A stretch of DNA of 7,340 nt, from NCBI GenBank assembly GCA_031278145.1, contig JAITLA010000046.1, positions 1 to 7,340 on the forward strand, in the 5' to 3' direction. The DNA comes from Eubacteriales Family XIII. Incertae Sedis bacterium. Lineage in GTDB: Bacteria; Bacillota_A; Clostridia; Peptostreptococcales; Anaerovoracaceae. Below the pieces are notes generated by a model, which searched no databases, was not told the DNA's origin, and saw only the letters and a program-made list of their open reading frames with translations. Made by a program: the position numbers and the translations under genes. Shown here one piece after another: positions 1 to 5,648 of this stretch; within the stretch, counting starts at the first letter, position 1; each line of letters opens with the position of its first letter.

Positions 1-252
1 CACGAGGAGGAATCCATCTGCTCCGGCCTCTTGGAATATCCGCAGTACACGCGGCCCGCGCACTTTCGCGGCATGGACGCGCCCGCGGTGCTGCTGTCGG
101 GGGATCACAAGCGCATTCGACTTTGGAAATTCGAGGAATCGCTCAGACTGACGCGGGAACGCCGGCCCGATCTCTTCGCGCGTTTTTTGGAGCGGTGCGG
201 CGCGCTCGACAAGGACGAACGGAAGATCTTAGAACACCTGCTCGCGGAGTGA
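1..252 (+). CDS. trmD: tRNA (guanine-N1)-methyltransferase TrmD, C-terminal part
   Basis: This is the C-terminal 83 residues of TrmD, the SPOUT-family enzyme that uses S-adenosylmethionine to make m1G at position 37 of tRNAs and so prevents +1 frameshifting. The reading frame is open from base 1, so the gene is cut by the window edge; the in-frame TTG at 31 is not a start. The family signature [11 protein letters not shown] is seen at residues 9-19. It is followed by the C-terminal tRNA-binding helices, with the conserved VLLSGDH, I-x-x-W and [12 protein letters not shown] blocks. The residue before the conserved serine, where E. coli-type enzymes have the catalytic Asp169 (DSF), reads Glu here (ESI). 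This is a conservative change and may be normal in this lineage. rplS, often the next gene, does not follow. Confidence 0.95.
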   Translation, partial: HEEESICSGLLEYPQYTRPAHFRGMDAPAVLLSGDHKRIRLWKFEESLRLTRERRPDLFARFLERCGALDKDERKILEHLLAE

Positions 253-372
253 GGCGCCGCCCAAATCGTCCGCTGCGATATCCGGGACACCCCTGCGATC
301 CGCGCTCGCCAAAGACCGTGCATGAAAATCACGCCCCTCCGCGCTTCGAAAATCGCCGAATCGAGGGCGGAG

Positions 373-427
373 GGAAGGCATCCTTTCTCCGGCGCCGCCG
401 GGCTCTCGGGCCGCAGCGCCGCCTTCC
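373..427 (+). terminator. GC-rich nested hairpin, possible trmD terminator
   Basis: An outer stem of GGAAGGC (373-379) with GCCTTCC (421-427) encloses an inner stem of GGCGC (391-395) with GCGCC (416-420). A T-rich stretch with runs of four T follows (434-453), but it begins several bases after the stem and is interrupted, so this is not a textbook intrinsic terminator. Its position between trmD and the next promoter fits transcript termination. The remainder of 253-470 shows no gene I can support. Confidence 0.35.
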
Positions 428-473
428 ATCGAGTTTTCGTCAAATTTTCTTTTCCGGAATTGCTACAAAGTTC

Positions 474-502
474 TTGCCATATCACTTTATTTGGTATATT
501 AT
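474..502 (+). promoter_or_regulatory. sigma-A-type promoter of the hlyD-like/yggS-sepF operon
   Basis: TTGCCA (474-479) and TATTAT (497-502) each match the vegetative consensus at five of six bases and are 17 bases apart. Transcription would start near 509, which leaves only about 12 bases of leader before the ATG at 521. This is the only convincing promoter before the seven-gene operon, so it probably drives all of it. Confidence 0.7.
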
Positions 503-507
503 GATTC

Positions 508-513
508 AGAGGA
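508..513 (+). promoter_or_regulatory. ribosome binding site that sets the hlyD-like start
   Basis: AGAGGA lies seven bases before the ATG at 521. An in-frame TTG at 491 would extend the protein by ten residues, but it lies inside the promoter, upstream of the likely transcript start. The ATG is therefore the real start. Confidence 0.7.
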
Positions 514-520
514 ACACTAT

Positions 521-1540
521 ATGAAGATGGTCAGGCGGGCAATTGTCATCGCATTCGTCTTGGCGGTCGCCGCTTTGTATGTTGTGATTTTTGTCATCCC
601 GGATCTGAAGGGCGCCCTGCGCAAGACCGCAGTGCTCGAATATGGCAACCTCGCGATTTCCGATACGGTGACAGCCTATATCGTCCGCGATGAAACGGTC
701 TATCTGGCCGCGCGCACGGGCGAGATCCGCTATTACGTGGGTGAAGGCGTCAAGGTGCGCAAGGATGTGAAGCTACTGGATATCGTCGGCGGTAGCGTGC
801 CCGCCGCGTCCGAAACGGATTCCGAAGCCGCCGCGTCCGAGGAACTGGCCGATCTGCGCGCGCGCATAGGCGCAGACGGCGTGGTTCTCGAAGAGAACGC
901 CGCGCCGAAGACCGGCATCGTCAGCTATTACATAGACGGCTATGAGCCCCTGTTTTCCTTTGAGAACATCGAGGCCCTCACGCGGGAGGCGGTCGCGGAC
1001 GCCGCGGGGCCCGTCGTGAACGTCACGCGGCATGACGGTTATGTCACGCGGGGCGATCCGATATACAAGCTCCTGGACAACGCGCAGTGGTACATGGTGT
1101 TCTGGCTTGACAAGGAGTCGGGTGCCGTCGTGAACTACAAGAGCGGCGAGGCCGTGACGGCGCGCATGCGGGACGGCGAGGTCAGCGGCAGGATAGAGCG
1201 GGTCACGGACGGGGGCGACGCGTGGATGGTCCTCCTCGGTTTCGACAGATATTACGAAAGTCTGGCGCGCCTGCGGAGCACGGAAGCGACGGTAGTCGTC
1301 GCCGATTACCGCGGCTTGCTCGTGGACAACGAGAGCATTGCGTCGCGGGACGGGACGGTCGGCGTGTACGCAAAACAGAAGAGCGGAGAATTCAAATTCA
1401 TACCCGTGAATGTTCTGCGCAGCGACGGCGACCGGTCGATCATATCCATGTCCTCGTTCACCGACGAGGACGGCAAGCGGGTTGGGACCGTGAACATATA
1501 CGAGGAGATCCTGCGCGATCCGGAACAGTTTGGGCAATGA
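521..1540 (+). CDS. HlyD-like single-pass membrane protein
   Basis: A 339-residue protein with a short basic N-terminus (MKMVRR), one hydrophobic membrane segment at about residues 7-27, and a long extracytoplasmic part. After the membrane segment, the stretch EYGNLAISDTVTAYIVRDE and then GEIRYYVGEGVKVRKDVKLLDI reads like the first half of a lipoyl/barrel-sandwich domain of HlyD-type membrane fusion proteins. A Ser/Ala/Glu-rich region (about 93-115) replaces the usual long coiled-coil hairpin, and the second half resumes at GIVSYYIDGYE. Clostridial genomes commonly carry such a protein just before yggS and sepF. No ABC or RND partner gene is nearby, so a role in export is not supported; a role in the division envelope is inference from position. 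The start is set by an SD at 508-513. The stop lies 16 bases before yggS. Confidence 0.75.
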   Translation: MKMVRRAIVIAFVLAVAALYVVIFVIPDLKGALRKTAVLEYGNLAISDTVTAYIVRDETVYLAARTGEIRYYVGEGVKVRKDVKLLDIVGGSVPAASETDSEAAASEELADLRARIGADGVVLEENAAPKTGIVSYYIDGYEPLFSFENIEALTREAVADAAGPVVNVTRHDGYVTRGDPIYKLLDNAQWYMVFWLDKESGAVVNYKSGEAVTARMRDGEVSGRIERVTDGGDAWMVLLGFDRYYESLARLRSTEATVVVADYRGLLVDNESIASRDGTVGVYAKQKSGEFKFIPVNVLRSDGDRSIISMSSFTDEDGKRVGTVNIYEEILRDPEQFGQ

Positions 1541-1556
1541 CGGGGTCAAAGGTCCT

Positions 1557-2246
1557 ATGGGGATTCAAGAAAACATCGCGGATATACGCCGACGCATCGA
1601 CGAATACGCGCGCGCGGCCGGGCGCGCGCCCGGCGAGATCACGCTGATCGCGGTATCCAAAACCAGAACGCCGCAGGAGATCAACGAGGCCATAGAGGCC
1701 GGCGTGACGGATATAGGCGAGAACAAGGTGCGGGAGATCACGGACAAGTACGGGGCCGTGCGGCCCGTCAACTGGCACATGATCGGGCATCTGCAGCGCA
1801 ACAAGGTGAAGCACATCATCGACAAGGTGAAGCTGATACACTCCGTGGATTCCTTTCGGCTGGCCGAGGAAATCGACGCAAGGGCGGCGCAGCACGGCCT
1901 CGTGGCGGACATACTGATTCAGATCAACGCCGCCGGCGAGGAAAGCAAGTTCGGCGTCGCCGTGCATGAGGCGGACGCGCTGGCGCGAGAGATACTGGAC
2001 ACCTGCGCGCACGTGCGCGTTTGCGGTTTCATGGGCATGGCCCCGGTTGCGGCCGATCCGGAGGTCAGAGCCTGTTTCAGGCAGGTGAAGGGCGTCTTTG
2101 ACGCGTTCCGGCGGGTTTCGCATGAGAGGCTTGCCCTACAATATCTCTCCATGGGGATGTCGCACGACTTCGGCGCGGCCATCCTCGAGGGCGCGAACAT
2201 GGTCCGCGTGGGCACGGCCGTGTTCGGCGCCGGGAACTACGTTTAA
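1557..2246 (+). CDS. yggS: YggS family pyridoxal phosphate homeostasis protein
   Basis: A 229-residue PLP-binding protein of the YggS/YlmE/PLPHP family, a fold-type III TIM barrel with no known catalytic activity that buffers free PLP and affects amino-acid and keto-acid pools. The PLP lysine is Lys35 in the block LIAVSKT. Other family blocks are GENKVRE, WHMIGHLQRNKVK, the SVDS stretch, QINAAGEESKFG, and near the C-terminus LSMGMSHDF and MVRVGTAVFG, which contact the phosphate. Length is normal for the family. I chose the ATG at 1557, which gives the usual N-terminus (MGIQENIADIRRRI). An in-frame TTG at 1530 would overlap the upstream gene and add nine unconserved residues. The SD is weak (AAAGG, 1548-1552), so translation may be coupled to the upstream gene. 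YlmE sits next to sepF in B. subtilis too. Confidence 0.95.
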   Translation: MGIQENIADIRRRIDEYARAAGRAPGEITLIAVSKTRTPQEINEAIEAGVTDIGENKVREITDKYGAVRPVNWHMIGHLQRNKVKHIIDKVKLIHSVDSFRLAEEIDARAAQHGLVADILIQINAAGEESKFGVAVHEADALAREILDTCAHVRVCGFMGMAPVAADPEVRACFRQVKGVFDAFRRVSHERLALQYLSMGMSHDFGAAILEGANMVRVGTAVFGAGNYV

Positions 2247-2278
2247 TCACAGCGACAAAGCATAAGCAGGAGGCAGGT

Positions 2279-2788
2279 ATGGCGAGTATTTGGACCAAAT
2301 TCAAGGAGCTTGCGGGAATCGAAGAGATCGAGGACGATTCGGAGCCGGAGGAAGAAAAAAATCCCTATATCGAAAGGCGGCCGGTCGATGTACGACCGTC
2401 GTACCATTCGGATCGAACGGGGAAGCCGGAGCTCAGGGAGGTTGATCCAAAGGATAAGGTGATCTCGATGAACAAGGCCGTAAACACGATTACGAGCCGG
2501 CTCGATATGATCGTCACGGAGCCGAGCTGCTTTGACGAGAGCCCCAAGCTGGTGGACAGCCTGAAGGCGCGCAAGCCCATCATCATCAATCTGGAAAAGG
2601 TCGAAACGGATGTGGCGCGCAAGATCTTCGACTTCCTGAGCGGCGCCACCTACGCGCTGAACGGCAACATGCAGAAGGTGGCGAACAATATCTTCCTGTT
2701 TGTTCCGGAGAATGTGAACGTGACCGCGCCTCCCGAGCATTCGGGGATAGATTTCAGCTCCGCCGGGACAAAGGGGCCGTGGAGGTAG
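2279..2788 (+). CDS. sepF: Cell division protein SepF
   Basis: A 169-residue cytoplasmic SepF, which polymerises into rings and arcs, binds the FtsZ C-terminus and anchors the Z-ring to the membrane at the division septum. Residues 1-14 (MASIWTKFKELAGI) form the short amphipathic membrane-targeting helix. An acidic linker rich in Glu/Asp follows (15-27), then a variable linker to about 55, and then the compact SepF core (about 58-150). The core contains KPIIINLEKVE and the conserved DFLSGATYALNG turn that mediates dimer and polymer contacts. A perfect AGGAGG (2268-2273) lies five bases before the ATG. The stop codon is overlapped by the next gene's SD region. Somewhat longer than the 152-residue B. 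subtilis protein, because of the linker. Confidence 0.95.
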   Translation: MASIWTKFKELAGIEEIEDDSEPEEEKNPYIERRPVDVRPSYHSDRTGKPELREVDPKDKVISMNKAVNTITSRLDMIVTEPSCFDESPKLVDSLKARKPIIINLEKVETDVARKIFDFLSGATYALNGNMQKVANNIFLFVPENVNVTAPPEHSGIDFSSAGTKGPWR

Positions 2789-2795
2789 CGGACAC

Positions 2796-3074
2796 ATGAA
2801 TCCGGTGGGATATCTTATTTATAAATTATGCGACGTCCTGACCATGCTGCTTCTCGCGCGCGCCGTACTGAGCTGGTTCGTCAACCCTTATCGCTATACG
2901 CCCTACGGTTTTCTGCAGCGGATCAACGCGGTTTTGGTTCGGATCACGGAGCCCATCGTCGCGCCGTGCCGCAGTCTGCTGCGCAATTTCAATACGGGTA
3001 TGTTCGATTTTTCAGTCGTCGTCGCGATGCTGGCGATCCAGTTGATCCGCAATCTGATCGTCGGGATTTTTTGA
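2796..3074 (+). CDS. yggT: YggT family membrane protein (YlmG)
   Basis: A 92-residue integral membrane protein of the YggT family with two hydrophobic segments (about residues 8-29 and 72-91). The conserved block ARAVLSWFVNP ends the first segment, and ITEPIVAPCRSLLRN is the family's loop motif. YggT homologues in B. subtilis (YlmG), cyanobacteria and chloroplasts have been tied to division-site or nucleoid organisation, but the biochemical role is unsettled. GGAGG at 2781-2785, inside the end of sepF, is the SD, ten bases from the ATG. Only seven bases separate it from sepF, so the two are clearly co-transcribed. Confidence 0.92.
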   Translation: MNPVGYLIYKLCDVLTMLLLARAVLSWFVNPYRYTPYGFLQRINAVLVRITEPIVAPCRSLLRNFNTGMFDFSVVVAMLAIQLIRNLIVGIF

Positions 3075-3088
3075 GGAGCCGCAGCAGG

Positions 3089-3679
3089 ATGATTACACCG
3101 CTCGATATACAGAACAAGGAATTCACCAAGGGTGTGCGGGGATACAAAGAGGAAGAGGTGGACAGCTTCCTCGATCTGATCACGCTGGATTTCGAAAAGC
3201 TGATACAGGACAACAGACGGCTCAAGGAGAGCATCGCCGTCCTGACGGAGGAGGTCGAGCGCTACAGGGGCTCCGAGAACGCGGTGCTGGAAACGCTGGA
3301 GGCGGCCAAGGCCCTGATGGGGGACATCTCCGTGAGCGCCGAAAAGCGCGCGGAAATCCTGCTCAGGAACGCCGAGATGGACGCGGAGCGCATACAGCGG
3401 GAGGCGCGGGAATCCGTCGAGAGGCTTACGGAGGAGTCCGTGAAGCTGCGAAACAGGCTGAACATATTCAAGAGCCGGTTCAGGACCCTGCTGGAGGCGG
3501 AGCTCGAACGCTTCAACACGCTGAGCGCGGAGCTGTTTCCGGACGCGGCGGACGAGCCGCCCTTTTCGAGCGCGGTCGAAACGGTGACCACGCCGTTCAC
3601 GGGAGCGCCGGCAAGCGCGGAACTCGGCGGAGCGGACACGAAGACCTTCACGAATCTCAGGATGGGAGAGGGCGTTTGA
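3089..3679 (+). CDS. divIVA: DivIVA-domain cell pole/septum protein
   Basis: A 196-residue DivIVA-family coiled-coil protein, which recognises strongly curved membrane at poles and septa and recruits partners such as Min, chromosome-anchoring or cell-wall proteins. The N-terminal lipid-binding domain (residues 1-60) has ITPLDIQNKEFTKGVRGY and then EEEVDSFLD. Arg17 matches the basic residue next to the membrane-inserted Phe17 of B. subtilis, while Val16 stands at the Phe position. Heptad-like coiled coil runs from about 27 to 65 and again from about 75 to 160. The tail is Pro/Thr/Ala-rich and probably disordered. I chose the ATG at 3089 with SD GAGGAG (3073-3078). The frame stays open further upstream across yggT, but that is a G+C artefact. 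It directly follows yggT, with no ylmH between. Confidence 0.93.
   Translation: MITPLDIQNKEFTKGVRGYKEEEVDSFLDLITLDFEKLIQDNRRLKESIAVLTEEVERYRGSENAVLETLEAAKALMGDISVSAEKRAEILLRNAEMDAERIQREARESVERLTEESVKLRNRLNIFKSRFRTLLEAELERFNTLSAELFPDAADEPPFSSAVETVTTPFTGAPASAELGGADTKTFTNLRMGEGV
3664..3672 (+). promoter_or_regulatory. ribosome binding site for the lspA TTG start
   Basis: GGGAGAGGG inside the last codons of divIVA sits just before the TTG at 3676. That TTG shares bases with the divIVA stop codon (TTGA). No ATG in the lspA frame gives a full N-terminus, so the SD and overlap support the TTG start and translational coupling. Confidence 0.6.
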
Positions 3680-4161
3680 TTTACTACGCGATTCTTCTCT
3701 GCGTCGTTTTTGCGGATCAGCTTGTGAAGCGGGCGGTCGCGTTGCGCCTGCGCGGCGTGCGCGGAGCGGGTCTGCGCTTCATCCCCGGCCTTTTTCACAT
3801 CGTCTATGTCGAAAACACGGGCGCCGCGTTCAATCTGCTGCAGGACAAGCGCATGTTCCTGATCCTGTCCACGCTGCTTTTGATCGCGGCGCTGATCGTC
3901 TACATGTTCCTGAAGCGGCGGTCCGCGCCCGTGCTGCTCACGGGCCTCGCCTTGGTCGCGGGCGGCGGCCTCGGCAATCTCATAGACCGCCTTCGCCTCG
4001 GCTATGTGGTGGATTATCTCGCGTTCCGGCCCTTTCCGTTCCCGGTGTTCAACCTTGCGGATGTGGCGGTCTGCGTGGGCTGCGGCTTGCTCCTGCTGTA
4101 TTTTGCGGCTTCGGAGCTTCGCGCGCGCAAGGAAAAGGCGCTCGATGAACACGCCGAATGA
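3676..4161 (+). CDS. lspA: Lipoprotein signal peptidase LspA (signal peptidase II)
   Basis: A 161-residue membrane aspartyl protease that removes the signal peptide from prolipoproteins after Lgt has lipidated the lipobox cysteine. Four hydrophobic segments are visible (about 3-22, 58-79, 84-103 and 126-149). The family motifs are VENTGAAFN (45-53), GGGLGNLIDRL (96-106), VVDY with catalytic Asp113, and FNLADV with catalytic Asp129. Length is typical. Translation begins at a TTG that overlaps the divIVA stop by three bases. The 3' end overlaps the next gene by 17 bases, so lspA is translationally locked into the operon. In B. subtilis ileS lies between divIVA and lspA; it is missing here. Confidence 0.95.
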   Translation: MIYYAILLCVVFADQLVKRAVALRLRGVRGAGLRFIPGLFHIVYVENTGAAFNLLQDKRMFLILSTLLLIAALIVYMFLKRRSAPVLLTGLALVAGGGLGNLIDRLRLGYVVDYLAFRPFPFPVFNLADVAVCVGCGLLLLYFAASELRARKEKALDEHAE

Positions 4162-5101
4162 CGCTTTTTTGGAGTGGGCGGAAGAATGCGGGGTCTTCGT
4201 CGCGGCGGAGGCCGACGCGGGGATGCGCCTCGACAGCTTTGTCGCCGCGTGCGTGCCGGAGCTCTCGCGCAGCTACGCGCAGCGCCTGATCGCGCGGGGC
4301 GCGGTCCGCGTGAACGGCGACGCGGGCAAATCCAAGCATTACATTCTGCGGGCGGGGGACGCGGTTGCGCCCTTCGTGCCCGCGCGGGAGCCCCTGCGCG
4401 TCGCGGCGGAGGATATTCCCCTGCGGATCGTCCATGAGGACGAGGATGTCCTCGTCGTGGACAAGCCGAAGGGCATGGTCGTGCATCCCGCGCCCGGAAA
4501 CGAAACCGGCACGCTGGTGAACGCCGTCCTCTTTCATTGCGGTGCGGCCGGCCTCTCGTCCATAAACGGCGTGATTCGTCCCGGCATCGTACACAGGATC
4601 GACAAGGACACGAGCGGCCTGCTGGTCGTCGCGAAGAATGACAGGGCGCACCGCGCCCTGTCGGAGGCGCTGGCGCGGCATGAAGTGACACGCGAATACG
4701 AGGCCGTGGTTCACAACAATTTTGCGGAGGATGCCGGCAAGGTGGATTTGCCCATAGGCCGCGATCCCGCAAACAGGCTGCGCCGTGCGGTGGTGAAGGA
4801 CGGCCGCACCGCGGTCACGCACTACAGGGTGCTTGAGCGCTTCGGCGGCTTCACGCGCCTTGCGCTCAGGCTGGAAACGGGGCGGACGCATCAGATACGG
4901 GTGCATATGGCGCATATCAAGCATCCCCTGCTCGGCGATCCGCTCTACGGTCCGAAAAAAAAAGCCCCGGGCGTCGAAACCCAGATGCTGCACGCGGGAC
5001 TTCTCGGCTTCAGGCACCCGCGAACGGGCGCGTACACGGAGTTTTCGTGTCCGCCGCCGGAAGACTTCGATAGGATTCTCAAAAGCTTGCGCGGGGTTTG
5101 A
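4145..5101 (+). CDS. rluD: RluD-family 23S rRNA pseudouridine synthase
   Basis: A 318-residue RluA/RluD-family pseudouridine synthase, orthologous by position to B. subtilis YlyB. Members convert uridines of 23S rRNA to pseudouridine late in 50S assembly; the exact target bases cannot be read from sequence. An S4 RNA-binding domain spans about residues 24-75 (GMRLDSFVAACVPELSRSYAQ). The catalytic domain follows, with VVDKPKGMVVHPAPGN, then VHRIDKDTSGLLVVAK carrying the catalytic Asp153, and the RLETGRTHQIRVHMA block. The usual HRLD reads HRID. I chose the ATG at 4145, preceded by the AAGGAAAAGG stretch (4129-4138). The frame is open upstream inside lspA, but those residues are not family-like. 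A run of nine A (4955-4963) encodes Lys-Lys-Lys near the C-terminus. It is the last gene of the operon. Confidence 0.93.
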   Translation: MNTPNDAFLEWAEECGVFVAAEADAGMRLDSFVAACVPELSRSYAQRLIARGAVRVNGDAGKSKHYILRAGDAVAPFVPAREPLRVAAEDIPLRIVHEDEDVLVVDKPKGMVVHPAPGNETGTLVNAVLFHCGAAGLSSINGVIRPGIVHRIDKDTSGLLVVAKNDRAHRALSEALARHEVTREYEAVVHNNFAEDAGKVDLPIGRDPANRLRRAVVKDGRTAVTHYRVLERFGGFTRLALRLETGRTHQIRVHMAHIKHPLLGDPLYGPKKKAPGVETQMLHAGLLGFRHPRTGAYTEFSCPPPEDFDRILKSLRGV

Positions 5102-5124
5102 GCGGCGGTTGCCGTTCAATCGAA

Positions 5125-5187
5125 ACCATTCAAACGCCGCGATAGTCGTACCCAAAACGGGTAAAAATCGCGTGGCGTTTGAATGGT
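5125..5187. other. Long imperfect hairpin after the operon
   Basis: The arm 5126-5143 pairs with 5167-5186 over 18 bases with only a two-base bulge (TG, 5173-5174); A5125 and T5187 add one more pair. Inside lies a second stem, TACCC (5149-5153) with GGGTA (5159-5163) around an AAAAC loop. It begins 24 bases after the rluD stop and lies between two convergent genes, which suits a transcript end. The plus side has no T-run. Read on the minus strand, only a short TTTCGATT follows. It could be a weak bidirectional terminator, an RNA-protective structure or a dispersed palindromic repeat. Confidence 0.6.
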
Positions 5188-5200
5188 AACATAGCCAACG

Positions 5201-5228
5201 GGACAGGCGGACCGGTTTTCGCCTGCCC
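5201..5228. other. Second hairpin in the rluD 3' region
   Basis: CAGGCG (5204-5209) pairs with CGCCTG (5220-5225), extended by two more G-C pairs beyond one A/C mismatch, around a ten-base loop. No T-run follows on either strand. It may contribute to transcript ends here. Beyond the two hairpins I see no gene in 5102-5323. Confidence 0.35.
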
Positions 5229-5323
5229 CGCATGCACGGCCGGCAGATTTCATGTGTGAGGACAAGCTTTCCACTGCCATGCGTCACAGCCAACGAAACG
5301 ATTTGGCAAAGTCTGTCTGTGTG

Positions 5324-5476
5324 CTATGAGATCGTTCTTGCATACTCAACGCAATTCTTGCAGACAGAATGTCCCTTGAATCGGATTGCGCCGATTCGCT
5401 TGCCGCACAAAACGCAGTGGCTTGTTCCCGCGCAGGAATGCGAGGGCACGGTTCTTGAGCACGAGGCAAAATCCAT
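5324..5476 (-). CDS. 50-residue Cys-rich putative zinc protein, Gin/CsfB-like
   Basis: A short minus-strand frame of 50 codons plus TAG, starting at ATG 5476-5474. AAAGGAGA (5489-5482) lies six bases before the start, a near-perfect ribosome site, and a good promoter lies further upstream. The protein carries two CxxC pairs, CVLC at 21-24 and CKNC at 39-42. Between them is GKRIGAIRFKGHSV, so a single zinc knuckle or ribbon is likely. Cys6, Cys15, His13 and His20 lie in an N-terminal part rich in Ser, Thr and His. The spacing and the pattern C-V-x-C...G-x-I/H...V/I-C-x-x-C-x-E resemble Gin/CsfB, the small zinc protein that inhibits sigma-G (and sigma-E) in Bacillus. Gin is usually a little longer at the C-terminus. 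The family assignment is inference from memory of the pattern; that it is a real gene is well supported. Confidence 0.75.
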   Translation of the reverse strand: MDFASCSRTVPSHSCAGTSHCVLCGKRIGAIRFKGHSVCKNCVEYARTIS

Positions 5477-5481
5477 GTTTT

Positions 5482-5489
5482 TCTCCTTT
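5482..5489 (-). promoter_or_regulatory. strong ribosome binding site of the small zinc protein
   Basis: Read on the minus strand this is AAAGGAGA, six bases before the ATG at 5476. It decides both the strand and the start of a gene that would otherwise be too short to trust. Confidence 0.8.
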
Positions 5490-5545
5490 CTCTTTCACTG
5501 AATGAGGTTTAACGATTCACAATACCGGCGCGCCTGTGTGAGCAT

Positions 5546-5574
5546 ATTCTACATCGCCTTCGCGCGCCTTGCAA
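5546..5574 (-). promoter_or_regulatory. minus-strand promoter for the small zinc protein
   Basis: On the minus strand TTGCAA (5574-5569) and TAGAAT (5551-5546) are separated by exactly 17 bases. The -10 matches five of six consensus bases and the -35 four. The transcript would start near 5539, leaving a leader of about 60 bases before the start codon. Confidence 0.6.
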
Positions 5575-5590
5575 GAGTGAAGTGCTCTTG
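5572..5590. promoter_or_regulatory. Dyad between divergent promoters, candidate operator
   Basis: CAAGAG (5572-5577) and CTCTTG (5585-5590) form a perfect six-base inverted repeat around seven bases. One arm overlaps the -35 box of the leftward promoter and the other overlaps the -35 box of the rightward promoter. A protein bound here would reach both. No regulator gene is visible in the window. Confidence 0.4.
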
Positions 5591-5618
5591 ATGTAAAGGA
5601 AAGCGCATTGGGTGTAAT
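5588..5618 (+). promoter_or_regulatory. candidate promoter of the hydrolase gene
   Basis: TGTAAT (5613-5618) matches the -10 consensus at five of six bases. TTGATG (5588-5593) is a fair -35 box, but the spacer is 19 bases, two longer than ideal. The promoter is therefore probably weak or activator-dependent. Confidence 0.4.
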
Positions 5619-5635
5619 TTTTCGTTTTCGTAGAA

Positions 5636-5641
5636 GGGAGG
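5636..5641 (+). promoter_or_regulatory. ribosome binding site for the hydrolase TTG start
   Basis: GGGAGG ends seven bases before the TTG at 5649. No ATG occurs in frame near the N-terminus before conserved sequence begins, so this SD fixes the TTG as the start. Confidence 0.7.
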
Positions 5642-5648
5642 CGAATCC

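Noticed and set aside
2828..3088. Upstream extension of the divIVA frame across yggT
   Set aside because: The extension overlaps yggT in another frame and has an unlike, Arg-rich composition; DivIVA proteins begin at the ITPLDI block, which the ATG at 3089 provides.
4440..4457. Perfect eight-base inverted repeat inside rluD
   Set aside because: It arises from the codons of a conserved Asp/Glu/Val-rich stretch (EDEDVLVV) and has no terminator or operator context.
4049..5293. Long minus-strand open frame of over 400 codons opposite rluD
   Set aside because: It is antisense to a well-conserved gene, rich in Arg, Pro and Ala with no domain pattern, and explained by G+C-driven lack of stops. Its upstream part with a CRPC motif has no SD and no other support.
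5232..5501. Plus-strand frame of 89 codons between rluD and the hydrolase
   Set aside because: It lies opposite the small zinc-protein gene, has no SD or family pattern, and the minus-strand gene explains the region better.
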